A stretch of 64,000 nucleotides of DNA from Klebsormidium nitens (lineage: Eukaryota > Streptophyta > Klebsormidiophyceae > Klebsormidiales > Klebsormidiaceae), in the NCBI GenBank assembly GCA_000708835.1, contig DF237222.1, forward strand, positions 52,564 to 116,563, written 5' to 3'. The position numbers and the translations under genes were made by a program. Under the pieces are notes generated by a model. It was not told the DNA's origin. It made no database searches and was given only the letters and a program-made list of their open reading frames with translations. Positions 25,305 to 37,800 of this stretch are shown piece after piece; within the stretch, counting starts at the first letter, position 1, and each line of letters starts with the position of its first letter.

Positions 25305-28300
25305 TCAGTATGTGAGTCCTTTCTTCTGTGCACCGAGAAACCTGTCCAACGCGTTCCAGAACTCAAGCGCCGCCGTTTTGTCACGGTGCCTGTTGAACTT
25401 GCTTATCTGCACGAGCAACACACACGGCAACTCAGAACGATGCACATCACAAGAAACTCTTCTGACGTGTTTCAAAAACCATGAGAAAGAGGCGAGCAGC
25501 AACATGCCATACGTCACATGCTAAATGCTCTACTGCTCTGAAAGCTGCTCTCCCCTGCTCAAGTTTCTTTTATTTTGTCCGTTCATGCATCCGAAAAATC
25601 ATTTGCCGCAGACCCATGCATATTTGCTCACAGACACGACTGATTCCGTCAACTGATTCCGTCAGTCGTCTTTTCTCGATGATGGAATGATAAGCCGAGT
25701 CCTAAATCTAGACAGTATCGTTCAGACATCAGAGACGCCTAGACAGCAGAGCAGAATGGGTCAAGGATACCTACGCTTATCGACTTGACGTTCCAGGACT
25801 TGATGACGTCGTCGAGCTTTTCGTCCTCGTAGCGGATGTGGAAACCTTTCACTGCAAGGCAGAAAGTAAGAATGAGACTATCACTCATGAACAAACTATC
25901 CAAGGGAACCCGCTATTCGCACGAGCCAGAAGAGGACCTCAAAGAAGCTGTTAGCGAGAGGCGCCACTCAATCACGGCTCCAAAAGAAGACTCGAAAAGA
26001 AAACAAGCGCATTTTTTCGTTGGTGCTTGGGGTCCATGCGACGTTTCAATATCAGAGCGAAGAGCTTTGTAAGATCTCGGACGGACATAACGAATTCCAA
26101 AAGCGCAAAAATCGCAGTCGATACACCGTTTCTGAACGGGAAATGGGGCCGGTGGAAATCCCGAGGTCAAACTGAAAAAAGCCGATAGGATTCCTTTCCA
26201 GACATCATGCATCCTACGGAACTCGGTGCTGTGGCGTCAGAAGCTTTCAACCGCGCTGTGGCCCTTTAGACCAACTACTCGACTCTTTCATTGCCTCTCG
26301 TCACCACAGCAGACGAGATGGTCGTTTTGTCTGCTTCGACGGCAAACAGGATCTTGATGTCGTATTCACTATGTCGTGGTCGGTATATGGACGTTACTAG
26401 ATTCCAAAGTTACGGCTCATCACAGCCATGGCGACAGAATGCAAAGGACGTGTGATCGACAAGCAGAGACGACGTGCATCTCTTCTACGCTGCAACGTGG
26501 GACAAATCATGATAACGGCTCGTCGATCCGAATTATCTGCGACTTTGCAAAAGCAACGTTCCTTGTAGCCCAGAGCGAAAGCACGTGTGGCGGATCTTCT
26601 TTGCTTCCAAGTTGTCTGAATATATGAAGGCTTTGAGACCTCGAGCAAATCGAGCAAGTAAACTCAACCGCTTCTGCTGGCAATGGACCTTCATGAATGT
26701 GCTGCGGGCAAGTAAAAGCAAACCCAAGCAATCGCGAACTGCATTCTGTGGCTTCAGCCGCATGTCCACGACTTGATCTGACAGGTTGTCAGATTGCGCT
26801 TCCATCTCTGCCACAGCGACACCAAGATACGTTCAGGAAAATCGTTGTCTGTGTTGATAAAACTCCCATGCTTAGAGGGTTGAACATCTGCTCGTGTCTG
26901 AGCTGCGTAGGAAACGTAACGCAGAGGGCTAGCCATCAGTACGTCAAAGTCAGGTTCGGTTGGGGCACAGGACACAATTGCCAACCCCTGCCCAACTTTA
27001 GAAGCAGCGAAGTGGCACGACTACACGTTCGAGTTGGCTCTAAGGCAACCGTATTTCTATACCGATGGATGCTGTAAAGAGAGGGTAGCAACCGGCTTCT
27101 CCGGGTAACATTTGCGCCTCTTCCGACGAGTTTGGTGCGGGATAAGAGTCGCAACAAAGATTTTAGTGAGACACCGCGTCCGATGTCCTTCTGATTGTCT
27201 TCTCTGATGCATGTGGATCCACACACAGAGGTTCAGAAGGACTTCGTTCGGGCACATTTGATCGATTCACGGGAAAACTTCAGGTTCGGGTGGAAACAAG
27301 GTGTGGTGTTTGGTAGCAACACTGAAAACCGGAAGCCTCGACCACAAGCTGCACGAAAGACTAAACCAAATATCATTTTCTGCACCGCTGTTGTCTACGG
27401 AAGCAAGACGAGACTACAGAAGCAGTAAGAAAGGGCTCCTCTGCTTAAGTGCAGGCTCGCTGCAGCCTTCAACACGCACGCATATTCATGGCTTCTCCTT
27501 ACAAACCGATGCTCTTCGAAGCAAGAACAACGTGAAAACAGGCAAGGCGGTATAGCCATAATCTCAGCTAGACGCATAATCTCTTCGAAGATGTGAGAAC
27601 GTGATTAGTGGAAGTATGAATGGCTTCCGCATGTCAAAAAGGACTCCCGCGGCCTCGGAAGACGAAGCAGAATTGACACGTGTGCCAAGTTGTGAGCGAC
27701 ATCATTGCCACACCTCATCATAAATCTGATTTGTCCGCAGCAGTCCAAGTCACTCTTGTCAAGCAGATTCACGGCTTACTCGGTGAAGCGCAAGGAAAAT
27801 TGTCGATGCCTCCGCAAAGAAGCTGAAACACTGGACCCGCCAGTTGCCAGAGAGAATCTACTTCTTGCAGAATAGAAAGTACCGACTCTCCGAACGAAAC
27901 TTCAACTTCCAACGCGCTCGTATTGACAGACCTTGTCGAGCTTGATGATCAGAGCGAACCTACAGAACGAGGCAGTTTAAGCGAGAGAATGGTGGCATAA
28001 AATACTCGACACTGAACAGTATGCCTGCGGGTCTTCAAGGATCCAGACATGGCATCAGTAACATTGAAGGATGGCAGTAGGGTTTGGTGGCACCATCTCA
28101 GCCAAGCCAAAAGAATTAGCGGCCCGGAAACAGGTTTCCCGGTGCCACGTAGCAGACTAGCGATGCTCCAAGAAGGGAGTCTGAACACGAGGGACTAGGG
28201 GAGGCAGAGACTGAGCAGCGCAGCAAACCGAAGTTGCATCTCAACCATGCGGAAAGCAAGAACAGTGGGTAGCAGACCAAGTCTTGTCTGCCAGTTGTCA

Positions 28301-31300
28301 CTTCAGATCTTGTGCAGCTATCCGCGCGCGTCCTTGTAGCCTCCCTTTCGTGGCCACGACTCTCGATAATTCAGAATGAGAAAGAATGTGGCGCCAATCG
28401 TGAAGTCCTCGGAGTAGAAGAAGCGGCTGAGGGAGAGCAACCATTCAATCGGAGCGGCTATGCTGAAACACAGTGCCCTATTTGTGGCTTGTGAAGAAAC
28501 TCGAGAGCATGAGAGATCTCGAGCAGAAGAAAGGAGGCCCCAGGGCGCTGAAAGCCAGCAGATTCAACGAGGAACACAGGAAAGGTGCAAATAATGGCAA
28601 TCAGTGAAGTTTGATCATTTGGCGTTAGCCACACCGGTACTCCCTTCATTGCCCAACCTTGCCGATGCCTAGCTCTTGGAAAAGAACTCGCTCACTCAAG
28701 CAACAACCTAATTTGCAAGCAATTTGGAATCCTCTAGGTTGCGAGCAACCCAAAGCGGACGTTGCATAAAACGCGTCCAAATAACAAAGTTGGTCCAGCA
28801 ATGCCTTCGGCGAATCGAGTTTGATTATATGTCCGTCTCGACCTTGAGAAGAGGGCACAAAAGCCGAGTCTCATCCGGCTAGCAAAAGCAGCTCAAGGCA
28901 CTTTGTGCAAAGAGAGCGTGGGACTGCTTAAATCCAGCGTTGAAGCATAACTGAGGTGAGGCCGGAACCTTAAGCCACTTTACTGCAAGTGTAAGCCCAC
29001 GATGACCAGGCTCTGCACTTGGCGGTCCGACGTAACAGTGACCGATTGGCGTTGGGCGGCTGGAACCAAACGGCCGTCGTCATAGCCTGAGCGCGGGATT
29101 CTGGCTGCTAGTACACAGCCTGGCAAACTTCTTTCATTAAGTTGGACGCTTGCCCCTCAGTACCCAACGGATGGCAGGACTCTAAAGAACCCTGCTGAGA
29201 AGCGGCAAGCGAACTCGCCAGCAGACGGGTTCGGGAGAGGCAGCTTAGTTGAGTGCGGAAATAGGACTAAGAGCAAGGAGTCGAAGAAGTGTGCGCAAAC
29301 AGGACTAGAAGCAAGGAGTCGGACAACATCAGGGGGCGTAAAGACAGAGGTTGTTCTCCTTGCCAGCGCAATGGCACGCTGCTGGCAGGCCGATGCTGTC
29401 GAGCTTTCAAGACCCCATGAAACGGAAGGGTACGAAGAATTCGTGTTCCAAATTATTGATATGCAAGTCAGGCGTCAGACGAGGATCGCATGGTGGCGGG
29501 ATTGGAGGCACCATTTTCCCTCGCGCATCAGTGCCCGACAGTCAGAGACTTTTAAGACGTTTCTTGTCACGCACAGAAACTCCTTTTCCAGGAACTCGCT
29601 GACAACATTGAGGCTGCTCCGAATCTCACGTGGTAAATCTGCCATGACGAATGCACGCTGTGGAACACACCAGAACATATATAACAAAGCAAGCGCACAT
29701 ACTTGGGTGCAAGTAAGGGGATGCGGCCGCACGCCCGAAAGCGTCGAAGCTCCATCCAACAGCCATCTTCAGAAAGTATTAACGCCGAAAGAAAGCACAC
29801 GCAAAATGCCTGGCGTGCAGCTAGGCTTTCCCTATGGTGCTGCCAGTTCGCGGGGCAGCTGAAAAGGGGACAATTCGCAGAAAATCGGAAAATAAAGAAT
29901 GGACCAAGCAAGATCCCTTTGACCAAGGAAGACAAAGCGATAAGATGCAGGCTCACCGTTGTGGAAGATCTCCGACACGTCTGACCACGGCCAACCGTTG
30001 AACTGCCAAAGCTTCCCAACGACGAACACCGCCACCACTCGTTGCCTGCAGAAAACAGCGCAGAACGTGAGGGGCCGCCACGCAGCAAAGAAAGCGTCAG
30101 CACTAACGTGCGTCCAAACCGTGGCTTGCGAGTTGATGATACATGAGATCAGCGGAGAAAGCGCGCTTTATGGGACAGCAGGATGCGACGAAGCTTCCCG
30201 ACACCGATGATTTACAGAACGCACTTCCTGCAAAGAAAGCGGAGGTGAGAGAAGCACACGCCACAGGGAGTCGGTCACCATCTTCTTGCGGGTTACTGCC
30301 GGAGGTCACTGGGGAAATCTGGCGACAGAAGGGGATATACGCTTGCAGCTCAGGCGTTCAGCTTAGCGACAATCACCCTGCAAACGTACGAGGACCCAAA
30401 CAGTCCACGAGCGGAAATTGCTAGAGGAAATAGGGAGTTTTCGGAAAAGGCCGCAAAAAAGGGTACCTTGGACCTCAAAAGAACGTATGAGTGAGAAAGA
30501 CTTGACGGGCAAAATATCTACTTTGATACGTCAAGTGTCATGGCGATCAAAGCGTTTGCCCCTTAGTTGCTGCTATTTCGACGACTCCCTTCACGCATCC
30601 AGCCCGTTCTTCCAGGATCGTCACAGTCAGACCCCAGTGCTAGCTAGCTTGAACCAGACAACCATATTGGATCAATGTAATAAAGTCAAAACGCACCAGT
30701 CCTTGGAGCCGGCCTTGGGCGCGACGTTGAGGATCTGGTAGTGCGGGTACGGCTCCTTGCGGTTGATGTTGCGCATGACGCCCACGTTGGTCGGCTTGAG
30801 CGACGTCTGGCTCGCCTTCTCGTCCCACCGCACGTAGTTGCCGTTCTCCAGAAAGTCTTTCGCGTTGTAGATGTTCAGCAAAGTATTGGCGGCGTTGGGG
30901 ACGATGATGATGGGCGGGCCCTCTGCAGGGGGACATAAACAAAGTTGAAGAACCTGTTTCAAATGAGGCGGTTTGGTTTTAACGTCGCCCTTGACGGAGT
31001 TGCCATTGTCCAGAAAGTCTCTCGCGTAGTGAATGTGCAGAAGTATGTTGGCAGCATTCGGAACAATGATAACGGGCGGGCCTTCTGAAGCGAGAGAGAA
31101 ACCAGCCTGGGATATTGATGGAGTAATGATGTTTTCAGTGGCCGGGTTCCGTTTGGATACATCGCCGTTTTCAGGGAGTCTTTTAACGTTGTGGATGTCA
31201 AGAGAGTGATGGCGGCTTGAAGAAGATGCTGATGGGCGGAAGAGAATAACGAACAAAAGTCAGGAACCTGCTACAGATGAGGTGGTTTGCTTCTTTACGT

Positions 31301-34015
31301 CGCATTTGACGAAGTTGCCGTCGCCCAGAAGATCTTTCGCGTTGGAAGTTCTTAGCAGAGTGTCGACGGTGTTTCGCACAACGATGAGGGGTAAGCTCGC
31401 AGACAATTAGAGTTTGCCTCTGATGAAGTAATTCTACTTTGTAATGTTCCACTTGACGGCATTGCAATCTCGTTGGAAAACCTCTAGCGCTTTGTGAATG
31501 TCCTGCAGATTATTGGCGGCGTTCGAGATGACTCTGATAGACGGACCCTCTGCGGCAGAATGGGAAGACCGGTTTGGACGAGTCGGTCATAAAGAAACGT
31601 CTGAGAGATCCGTTCCCACAAATTGGGGCGTCATACATAAGCAGCGTTCGGAAAGTTCATGAATTGCGGGCCACATGTGAAAGGCAGTACTCGTCGAGTT
31701 CATTCCCGATGCATTACTTTCAAGGAATCCCGTAGGACAGTTGCTAGCTAACAGGGAATCAACAAGGGAGAACGGAGCCCAGTCTGCTCAGCTTTCTGAT
31801 TGGACTGGTTCCCAATCTCCCTGATCCTGACTCAGGCAAGGCGCATCTAAATCTCTTGTAGCAGACTGGAGTCCCTGAAAAGCAAGACACTTCAGGCTGA
31901 GACTCAACAGACAGTACGACCAAAACAAGAAAGACACAGATATAAGTTTGTACACTTGCCAATTTTCTTGACTGGTTTCTGCCGCACCGCCTGTCTTGTC
32001 TGCTCCACCTTGCCGCTGCTCTCCTCCGCCCACCGGTCGCTCGTGGCTGTCGTCTTGATGCCCAGGTCCGCCACATCTGTAAGCGAAACATCACGATTGC
32101 TCAATTTGAGACACTTGGGTTCCGGTCGCGCAAGTCTCACTTGTGTGTGCGCACGCATCTGAGAAGCCTGTGAAGATTTTTGCCCAATTCCACACGCTTT
32201 GACTCAACTGCTCAAGCGTACAATATCAGAGTGCAACATGCTCATACGCCGCTGGAGATTGAATGTGCGAACGCCATTAACTCCATCTATTCCGGTTCTG
32301 CTGACCCGCAATGGAAATCAATCGGAACCGGCAATTTAACAAGCATGGGGCTCAACCATTCATGTGATGCTGGTTCCGCCCCTGAAAGAATCGTCCGTAA
32401 ATCACACAAACGGACGGGCTTTCTTTAGGGGCAAGAGAGCGAAAGTCACTTTGATCCGTCTGCCGCAAATTCCTAGAGCGGACCATCAGATGAATGGTTT
32501 GCAGCTTGCTTCCTGAGCCAAGCAATTTTCGTACTCAGAAAGTAATGAGCACCCTACCTCCTCCCTGCGCATAGCCCTTCCAGAACTGCTCCGTCTCCTT
32601 CCCGTTCGCATACCGCTCCCCGGCCGGTGTTGCGGCACCATTGGCGGCCTCCCCTTTCCGCTTGGGGTCATCTTTCGGCTTGGTCAGCATGGCCAGAATA
32701 CCGGAGAAGTTCTTCTTGTGTGAGAGCAGGATCGCGTTGCGGTCGCGCACCAATCGCTCCTCCCGCTTGATGCGCTCAAAGACCAACGCATCGTTGTTCC
32801 AGTCCAGGATGGCGGCGGTGTCCTGCATGCAGATAGGGTACACATGCTTGATAGAGATTTTCTTGCTAGCGTTCTCTGAAACTTTACAAAAGCTCTCCAC
32901 TCGCTTGTGAATTTCCATGAGAGACTTTTCTTGGGAACATCTGATGTCTTTTCTCGACAATTGGAACAGACAGCACTATTCTCAGGAACTACAAAGCATG
33001 ACAGAGACAATGCTGCATGACAGTGAGGTTGTCTCCTGCAAGCCAGGCAAAAGGAGTGAGACAACCGAGTGATACCTTTGTGGTTTAGACCTCGACATTT
33101 CACCCCGCAATCTGTAGATCCTCAGAGAAACATCCTCAGAGGACCCAGCAGAAGCCACCCAAGAAGCTACCCATGACAATCCACGCATCATTTACCTCTG
33201 CGCTTGGAGCATCTGTCCGGGGCTTCTTTGCATCCCGAGTCCCCTCCTCAGGCGCTGCGGCCTCCTTCCCCTCAGGCTCCGGCCGCTTCTGCCCTGCAAC
33301 AGCTGCCGGCGGGATGGACTTATGCACGGGGAGGGCGGCGCTGATGTCGATGGAGTCGCACGTGTCAATCTCCCCCTTGAAGTATCTGCACAGGGTTGTA
33401 TGGCTTATATAGGCTCTCTTCTCTGAGAGCAGAGATATTCATACAAAGCTTTTCAGGCCCTTCCAAGCCCATTGTTAGGTCGCACCACGCACATCCGGAC
33501 ATGTGTGCATGCCCAAGCCCGGGATAATCCGCCTATTCCACGAAGCACAGACCAGGGGAAACTTGGCGGCCTAAATACTGCAGACTTCTCCTGCAGCTAA
33601 AAGACCAAAAAATGCACCCAATGAAGTTCCCCGCTCTTGCCAAAGCCAGTCTCCTCTTGGTGTTAAACTAACCAGTCAAGAGGTTTTTGCTCAATGCCAA
33701 AAGAGTCACAATCATGGAGAACACCGCCCACTTTGTCAGGTTTCTCCTGTCAATCAGGTTCACGTTCTGCACCTCCGCCGCCCTCGCCTGCTTGATGTAC
33801 TCCGTGTGCTTGACCGGCAGCGTCTGGGCCACAAACAGCACCGCATCCAGCTTATAGTAGTCAGTTCCGGACTGGGACTGCCACACCCTGAATGCTGTGT
33901 CCGTGTCCTTTGGGAACTGGTAGCTGCTGCCAAAGTGGATGACATCGCCGACCACCTTGACCTGGTCGAGCTCATTCCGCACGCAGTAGTCCCTCAGGAT
34001 GCTCAGGGGATCCAT
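25305..34015 (-). CDS. CDC73: CDC73/parafibromin homologue (Paf1 complex)
   Basis: Eight exons join in frame: 34015-33732, 33385-33196, 32822-32558, 32076-31960, 30922-30697, 30045-29957, 25851-25775, 25406-25305, giving 449 residues (Arabidopsis CDC73 has about 415). CDC73 is a subunit of the Paf1 complex, which travels with RNA polymerase II and promotes histone marks. The N-terminus MDPLSILRDYCVRNELD is typical. A Lys/Pro/Ala-rich linker lies at about 120-158, an ILDWNNDALVFERIKREE helix at about 163-180, and the GTPase-fold C-terminal domain runs from about 286 (EGPPIIIVPNAANTLLNIYN) through RVVAVFVVGKLWQF and SWNVKSISISKFNRHRDKTA to residue 449. Intron 4 starts with GC (ATTG|GCAAGT), the only donor that keeps frame. 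Intron 6 is 4.1 kb. Introns 4 and 5 carry exon-edge copies. Confidence 0.93.
25852..29956 (-). other. CDC73 intron 6 (4105 bp)
   Basis: This is by far the largest intron in the window. It separates exons encoding HN|VKG of the C-terminal domain. I looked for nested genes on both strands. An open frame of 163 codons on the plus strand (29371-29862) and others near 26.5 kb have no recognisable motifs. Clear exon-edge copies like those in introns 4 and 5 are not evident, so its size may have another cause. Confidence 0.7.
30046..30400 (-). repeat. Two weak copies of the exon 6 start, CDC73 intron 5
   Basis: On the minus strand, TTTGCAG|GAAGTGCGTT... with GTGTCGGGAAGCTTCG (junction at 30227) resembles the real exon 6 start (junction 30045, GTCGTTGGGAAGCTTTGG). 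A still weaker match has its junction at about 30377. Offsets are 182 and 150 bp. Both retain CAG|G. Confidence 0.6.
30923..31575 (-). repeat. Four tandem copies of exon 5 start, CDC73 intron 4
   Basis: On the minus strand the real junction CTGCAG|AGGGCCCGCCCATC (30922) is echoed at 31084, about 31244, about 31398 and 31549. Spacings are 162, 160, 154 and 151 bp. The nearest copy encodes EGPPVIIVPNAANILL, nearly the same as the real EGPPIIIVPNAANTLL, keeps a TTCAG acceptor, and is open and in frame with the real exon. The next is also open but has lost its acceptor. The two furthest retain only scattered identity, though the 31549 copy still has CCGCAG|AGGGTCCG. Almost the whole of intron 4 downstream of 31.6 kb is made of these units. 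Confidence 0.93.
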
Positions 34016-34875
34016 GATGGCAGGAGATCACGCGCTCTTGCAGCAGAACCGCCCGTGCGAGCCCTCTCGTGCGCCCTCGCTGCGCTGCACTTCTCTGAAG
34101 TGACGATGTTGGCTAGCGGCTCAGACTACGTTTGTGTTCAGAGGAGCCCAGGGTTCAGTGAACAGTTTTCTTGCTTCAAACCCAGGGCTGCGGGAAACTC
34201 TTGCAGGATTATTCCTCGAAAGGTCGCCTTCACTCATCTTGCCTGTTCGAGGTTCGCTGGGTTGCCATTCTGCTCAGCTTGTGAAGCGTGAAAGGCACTT
34301 CATAAAAGCTCATTTGAGCGCCACCCCTTTCCCTTTGGATCACCAGCTGGCTTGTCCTTCAAGCTCAAGAACCACGGTATGTAGTCTTCAACTTCATCTT
34401 CATCAAGTTCATGCTGGCTGGCCATTTCGAGTGATGATCTCCGCTCTGTCACGGGCGTTTTGTTCCAGAAATTGCGGTGTATATCATACAGTACGTGCTT
34501 TGAAGTTTCTACGGGTAGCGTCACAATATACTGCGAAGGGAACCCCTAAATTCACAAGCTAGTGAACTGGACAATTTCCGAGGTGAGACTGGGTGAGCAG
34601 GCGCAGCTCACAATTCTCTGGATTTCAAGGGCGAAGTGATTTTGGAAGTGAATGCACAGTTGGCGAGGGAATTGCTTTAGCCACAGAGACGAGTTGTTGT
34701 TGTAATCAACGGATTGGTGTCTCTTATCTATCATTGATGCAGGCACGTCTTGATCACTGACTACCACGAGTCAGCTGAGTGACGGGGTCTTTTAGAAGAA
34801 TGCAGAGCAACCAGCAGCAAGAAGCATTGATAACACTTGAATGCTGAACATCCTAGGCTAGCAAGTCCATTTCTT
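34016..34875. promoter_or_regulatory. Shared upstream region of CDC73 (-) and cysteinyl-tRNA synthetase (+)
   Basis: This 860-bp stretch lies between divergent start codons. A 41-codon ATG frame on the minus strand (34425-34300), acidic at its start, looks mildly protein-like but has no known motif and is not called a gene. Promoter elements could not be assigned. Confidence 0.4.
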
Positions 34876-37800
34876 ATGGCCCAAACAAGCAGCATAAGGA
34901 GCGTACCCTGCTTGCAAGGAACAATGCTGGCCAGTCAACTAGGTAGCCGTTCTTCAGCGATGCTGGGAAGAGGAATGCTTGGAGTGAAAGGACACCTCTT
35001 GAAATTGTTTCCTCTGGGACCAAGGGTGTCAAATGCAAGGGTGGTTGTGGCCAGGAGAGGCCTCCCTTTATTCAGGGTGGATTGCAAGGAGAATCCTGTG
35101 CAGCATTGCTTTGTACCGCCCTTCCGAGAAAGGGCACTTGACATTGACAGTCTTCGCTTGTCCATTATAACCCCTCAGCGTAGTGTAAGGAGCAATGCTA
35201 GTTCCGTCCCTCCTCCAGCAGCCCTCAAGCACGCTGTCACGCACCACCCCTTGCTTTCAAAAGATGAGCTTGAATCAAGGGTCCGCCACTTTCGTTGGCA
35301 GTGCAATTGTCAAACCGCCACAGCTGAACCTGCGCTCGCACCAGCCAGTGCTTCCCCGTACGGGAATCTCAGATTGCACAACACGATGACTCGACAGAAG
35401 GAAGTTTTCAGGCCCAGGGTCGAAGGCCAAGTGGGGATGTACGTCTGCGGCGTGACAGCGTATGACTTCAGCCATATAGGGCACGCGAGGGTGTATGTCT
35501 GGAGCGATTGCTTGTTCAGGCAAGTGGCTCCACAATCACAGCTCTTTGCAAGCAGTCTTCCTGTGTCAGATGGAAAGGGAAGCTTATAAGTTCGATGACT
35601 ACATCAGTCGAGTCTGCAACAATCCGCGATAACCAGCTTCGACTAACTTATAACCGTCCCACTCCACTTGAGACAGGGAGTTGCTCCAGGTTAACACTCG
35701 GCACCACCACTTCCGTCCCTCTTTATGGTGCTTGTGGATTATGTTGTGTGAGCATCAGATACGGCCCTATATCTTTCCCGCACAGACAAGTGGTCGACGT
35801 AGGCGGTGCTCTTTCCCCGAGTGGCGTATGCTCAATGCAGAGAAACAGTCAATCTAGACTTGCCATGTTGATTGCTCAGCCACGAGTTCTGGCAAAGTTT
35901 TCTTCGTGTTCTTGCTGTGATACTATGGTCAAATTGTCGGCAGGCCTTCTGTTGCAGGTACTTGCGCCACCTCGGTTACGAAGTGAAGTACGTCAGAAAC
36001 TTCACCGATGTGGATGACAAGGTATGGGTATACTCGCTTTCTCGGTGAGGCGGCGACCAAGGGATAGCCAGGAAGTTTTCTTTGCTGATTGCAAGATCTA
36101 TTGAAATCTGATAACCGTAGGTAGAGCCAGAACGTCTCGAATTCGGAAAACTACCGAATCAGGGTCGTCAATGAGGCCTATATCTGCGTCTGTCTTGGTC
36201 AGTATGGTTCAACAATACGCCGTGCAACTTTTCCTCCTGCATTCAAATGCTTAAAGTACTCCTTCGACTCTGCTAGCAGCGCTGGCAGCCTCAAAGCTGC
36301 TTTCCGTCTTCTTCCAGATCATAACGCGCGCGAAGCAGACTGGGGAGGACCCCATCGCCCTGAGCGAGCGTTTCTGCGAGGAGTTCAAGGAGGACATGAA
36401 CGCGCTCCGCTGCTTGCCGCCTACTTCAGAACCGAAAGTCACTACGCACATACCTCAAATCATCACAATGATACAGCAGGTATGTTTTTCTTTCACACTG
36501 TGGTTGCGGCACCCACTGGAGAGTACAGAGAGAGGACTTGCCATCTTAGTTCCTCTGCGAAACATCAGGATCAGCCATATATTACAAACGAGCGTCCGAA
36601 TGAGAGGCAATCTACAAAGCGAACCCTGCACTTGATGCAGTAGACCTCAACGTACATCAGGCTTGGGGCTGGTCGATTTCAAACCTGATTAAAAGATCGC
36701 ATGATCGAGATTTGCAGGCTGCCTTCGTGGTTCATAGTGTGAACTTCCCACGTAACCCTTATCCAAGAACGCCGCCAGCCTTCTCACAGATCTTCAAACC
36801 ACGGCCGCTGAACTTGCACGCAGACGACTCAGAAGACAAGAGTTCTACCTTTCAATTTCTGGCGTTGCTTGTGCAGATCATCAACAACGGTCACGCATAT
36901 GCGGTTGCGGGAGATGTGTATTTCACGGTGGACAGCTTTCCCGAGTACGGCGCCCTCTCGGGACGCAAGCAGGATGAGAACCGGGCCGGCGAGCGGGTTG
37001 CCGTGGACGAGCGGAAGAAGAACCCAGCAGATTTTGCGCTCTGGAAGGTTAGCTCCTTTTTCGCAGAAGACGGGTATTTGATAGACGAGAGACGCTTTCG
37101 GAGTTGGGTTGAGGAAAGAAGGGCGAAGCGGATGGTTTGTAAGTTATGTGAAGACCGAAAGTGACGGTATCACAGGACCGGCCGAAAATGACGGTATCAT
37201 ATGACCTCGTCAGAGAAGTCTTGCCGACTTTGCACTTTTGGAAGGGCAGTCGTCGACGTCAATCTATACTTTGACTTTCGACCTTAGGACTTCATCACTC
37301 GTCCTTACACGCGATTCGAGAAAGCCACGCAGGATATATTTCATTCAGCGCTGAGAACGGTTTGAAGGGCGGTTGAAACCAGAGACAGGCTGAGACTAGC
37401 CGCCCCTCAAACTCACTGGATGATTGACTGTTTGTGGAAGCTTCGAGAGCTTCCCCCTGCAGGCCAAGGATCTCGTGTACTCATTCCCTATCTCGTGGCT
37501 GAACCGACTTTTGAAGACCGTGTTCCGGTTTCTTTGGCTCCAATCTACCAATGTCGTTCTGCTTCCAAACCTAGCCCAACCCCTGCTCTTTTCAAGGGCA
37601 CTCAAAAGCTTGTTGCAAAGCCGGTTGTTTCCCCTCTTCCTGTTCAGTCAATCTTCCCTCCTGCCATTCGCGACCTTCTTTTGAGTACGCTGACCTGATC
37701 GTAACATCGCCTTCCAATTTGGCCAAGTTCCAATCCTTTCTTCGTTTGCTGACCCCTGTTAAGCATTGTTTGTAACCCGTCAGGCTGCCAAAGAGGGCAA

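Noticed and set aside
29371-29862. 163-codon plus-strand ORF nested in CDC73 intron 6
   Set aside because: Its composition resembles random translation, with no motif and no splice or promoter support.
30923-31575. Tandem exon-like units read as a repeat-domain protein or mutually exclusive exon cluster
   Set aside because: Only the nearest copy keeps both frame and acceptor. The others have lost splice sites or frame, so decayed duplication explains them better than regulated alternative exons.
34300-34425. Small acidic ORF between CDC73 and cysteinyl-tRNA synthetase
   Set aside because: It is only 41 codons, has no recognised motif, and sits in a divergent promoter. It could be chance.
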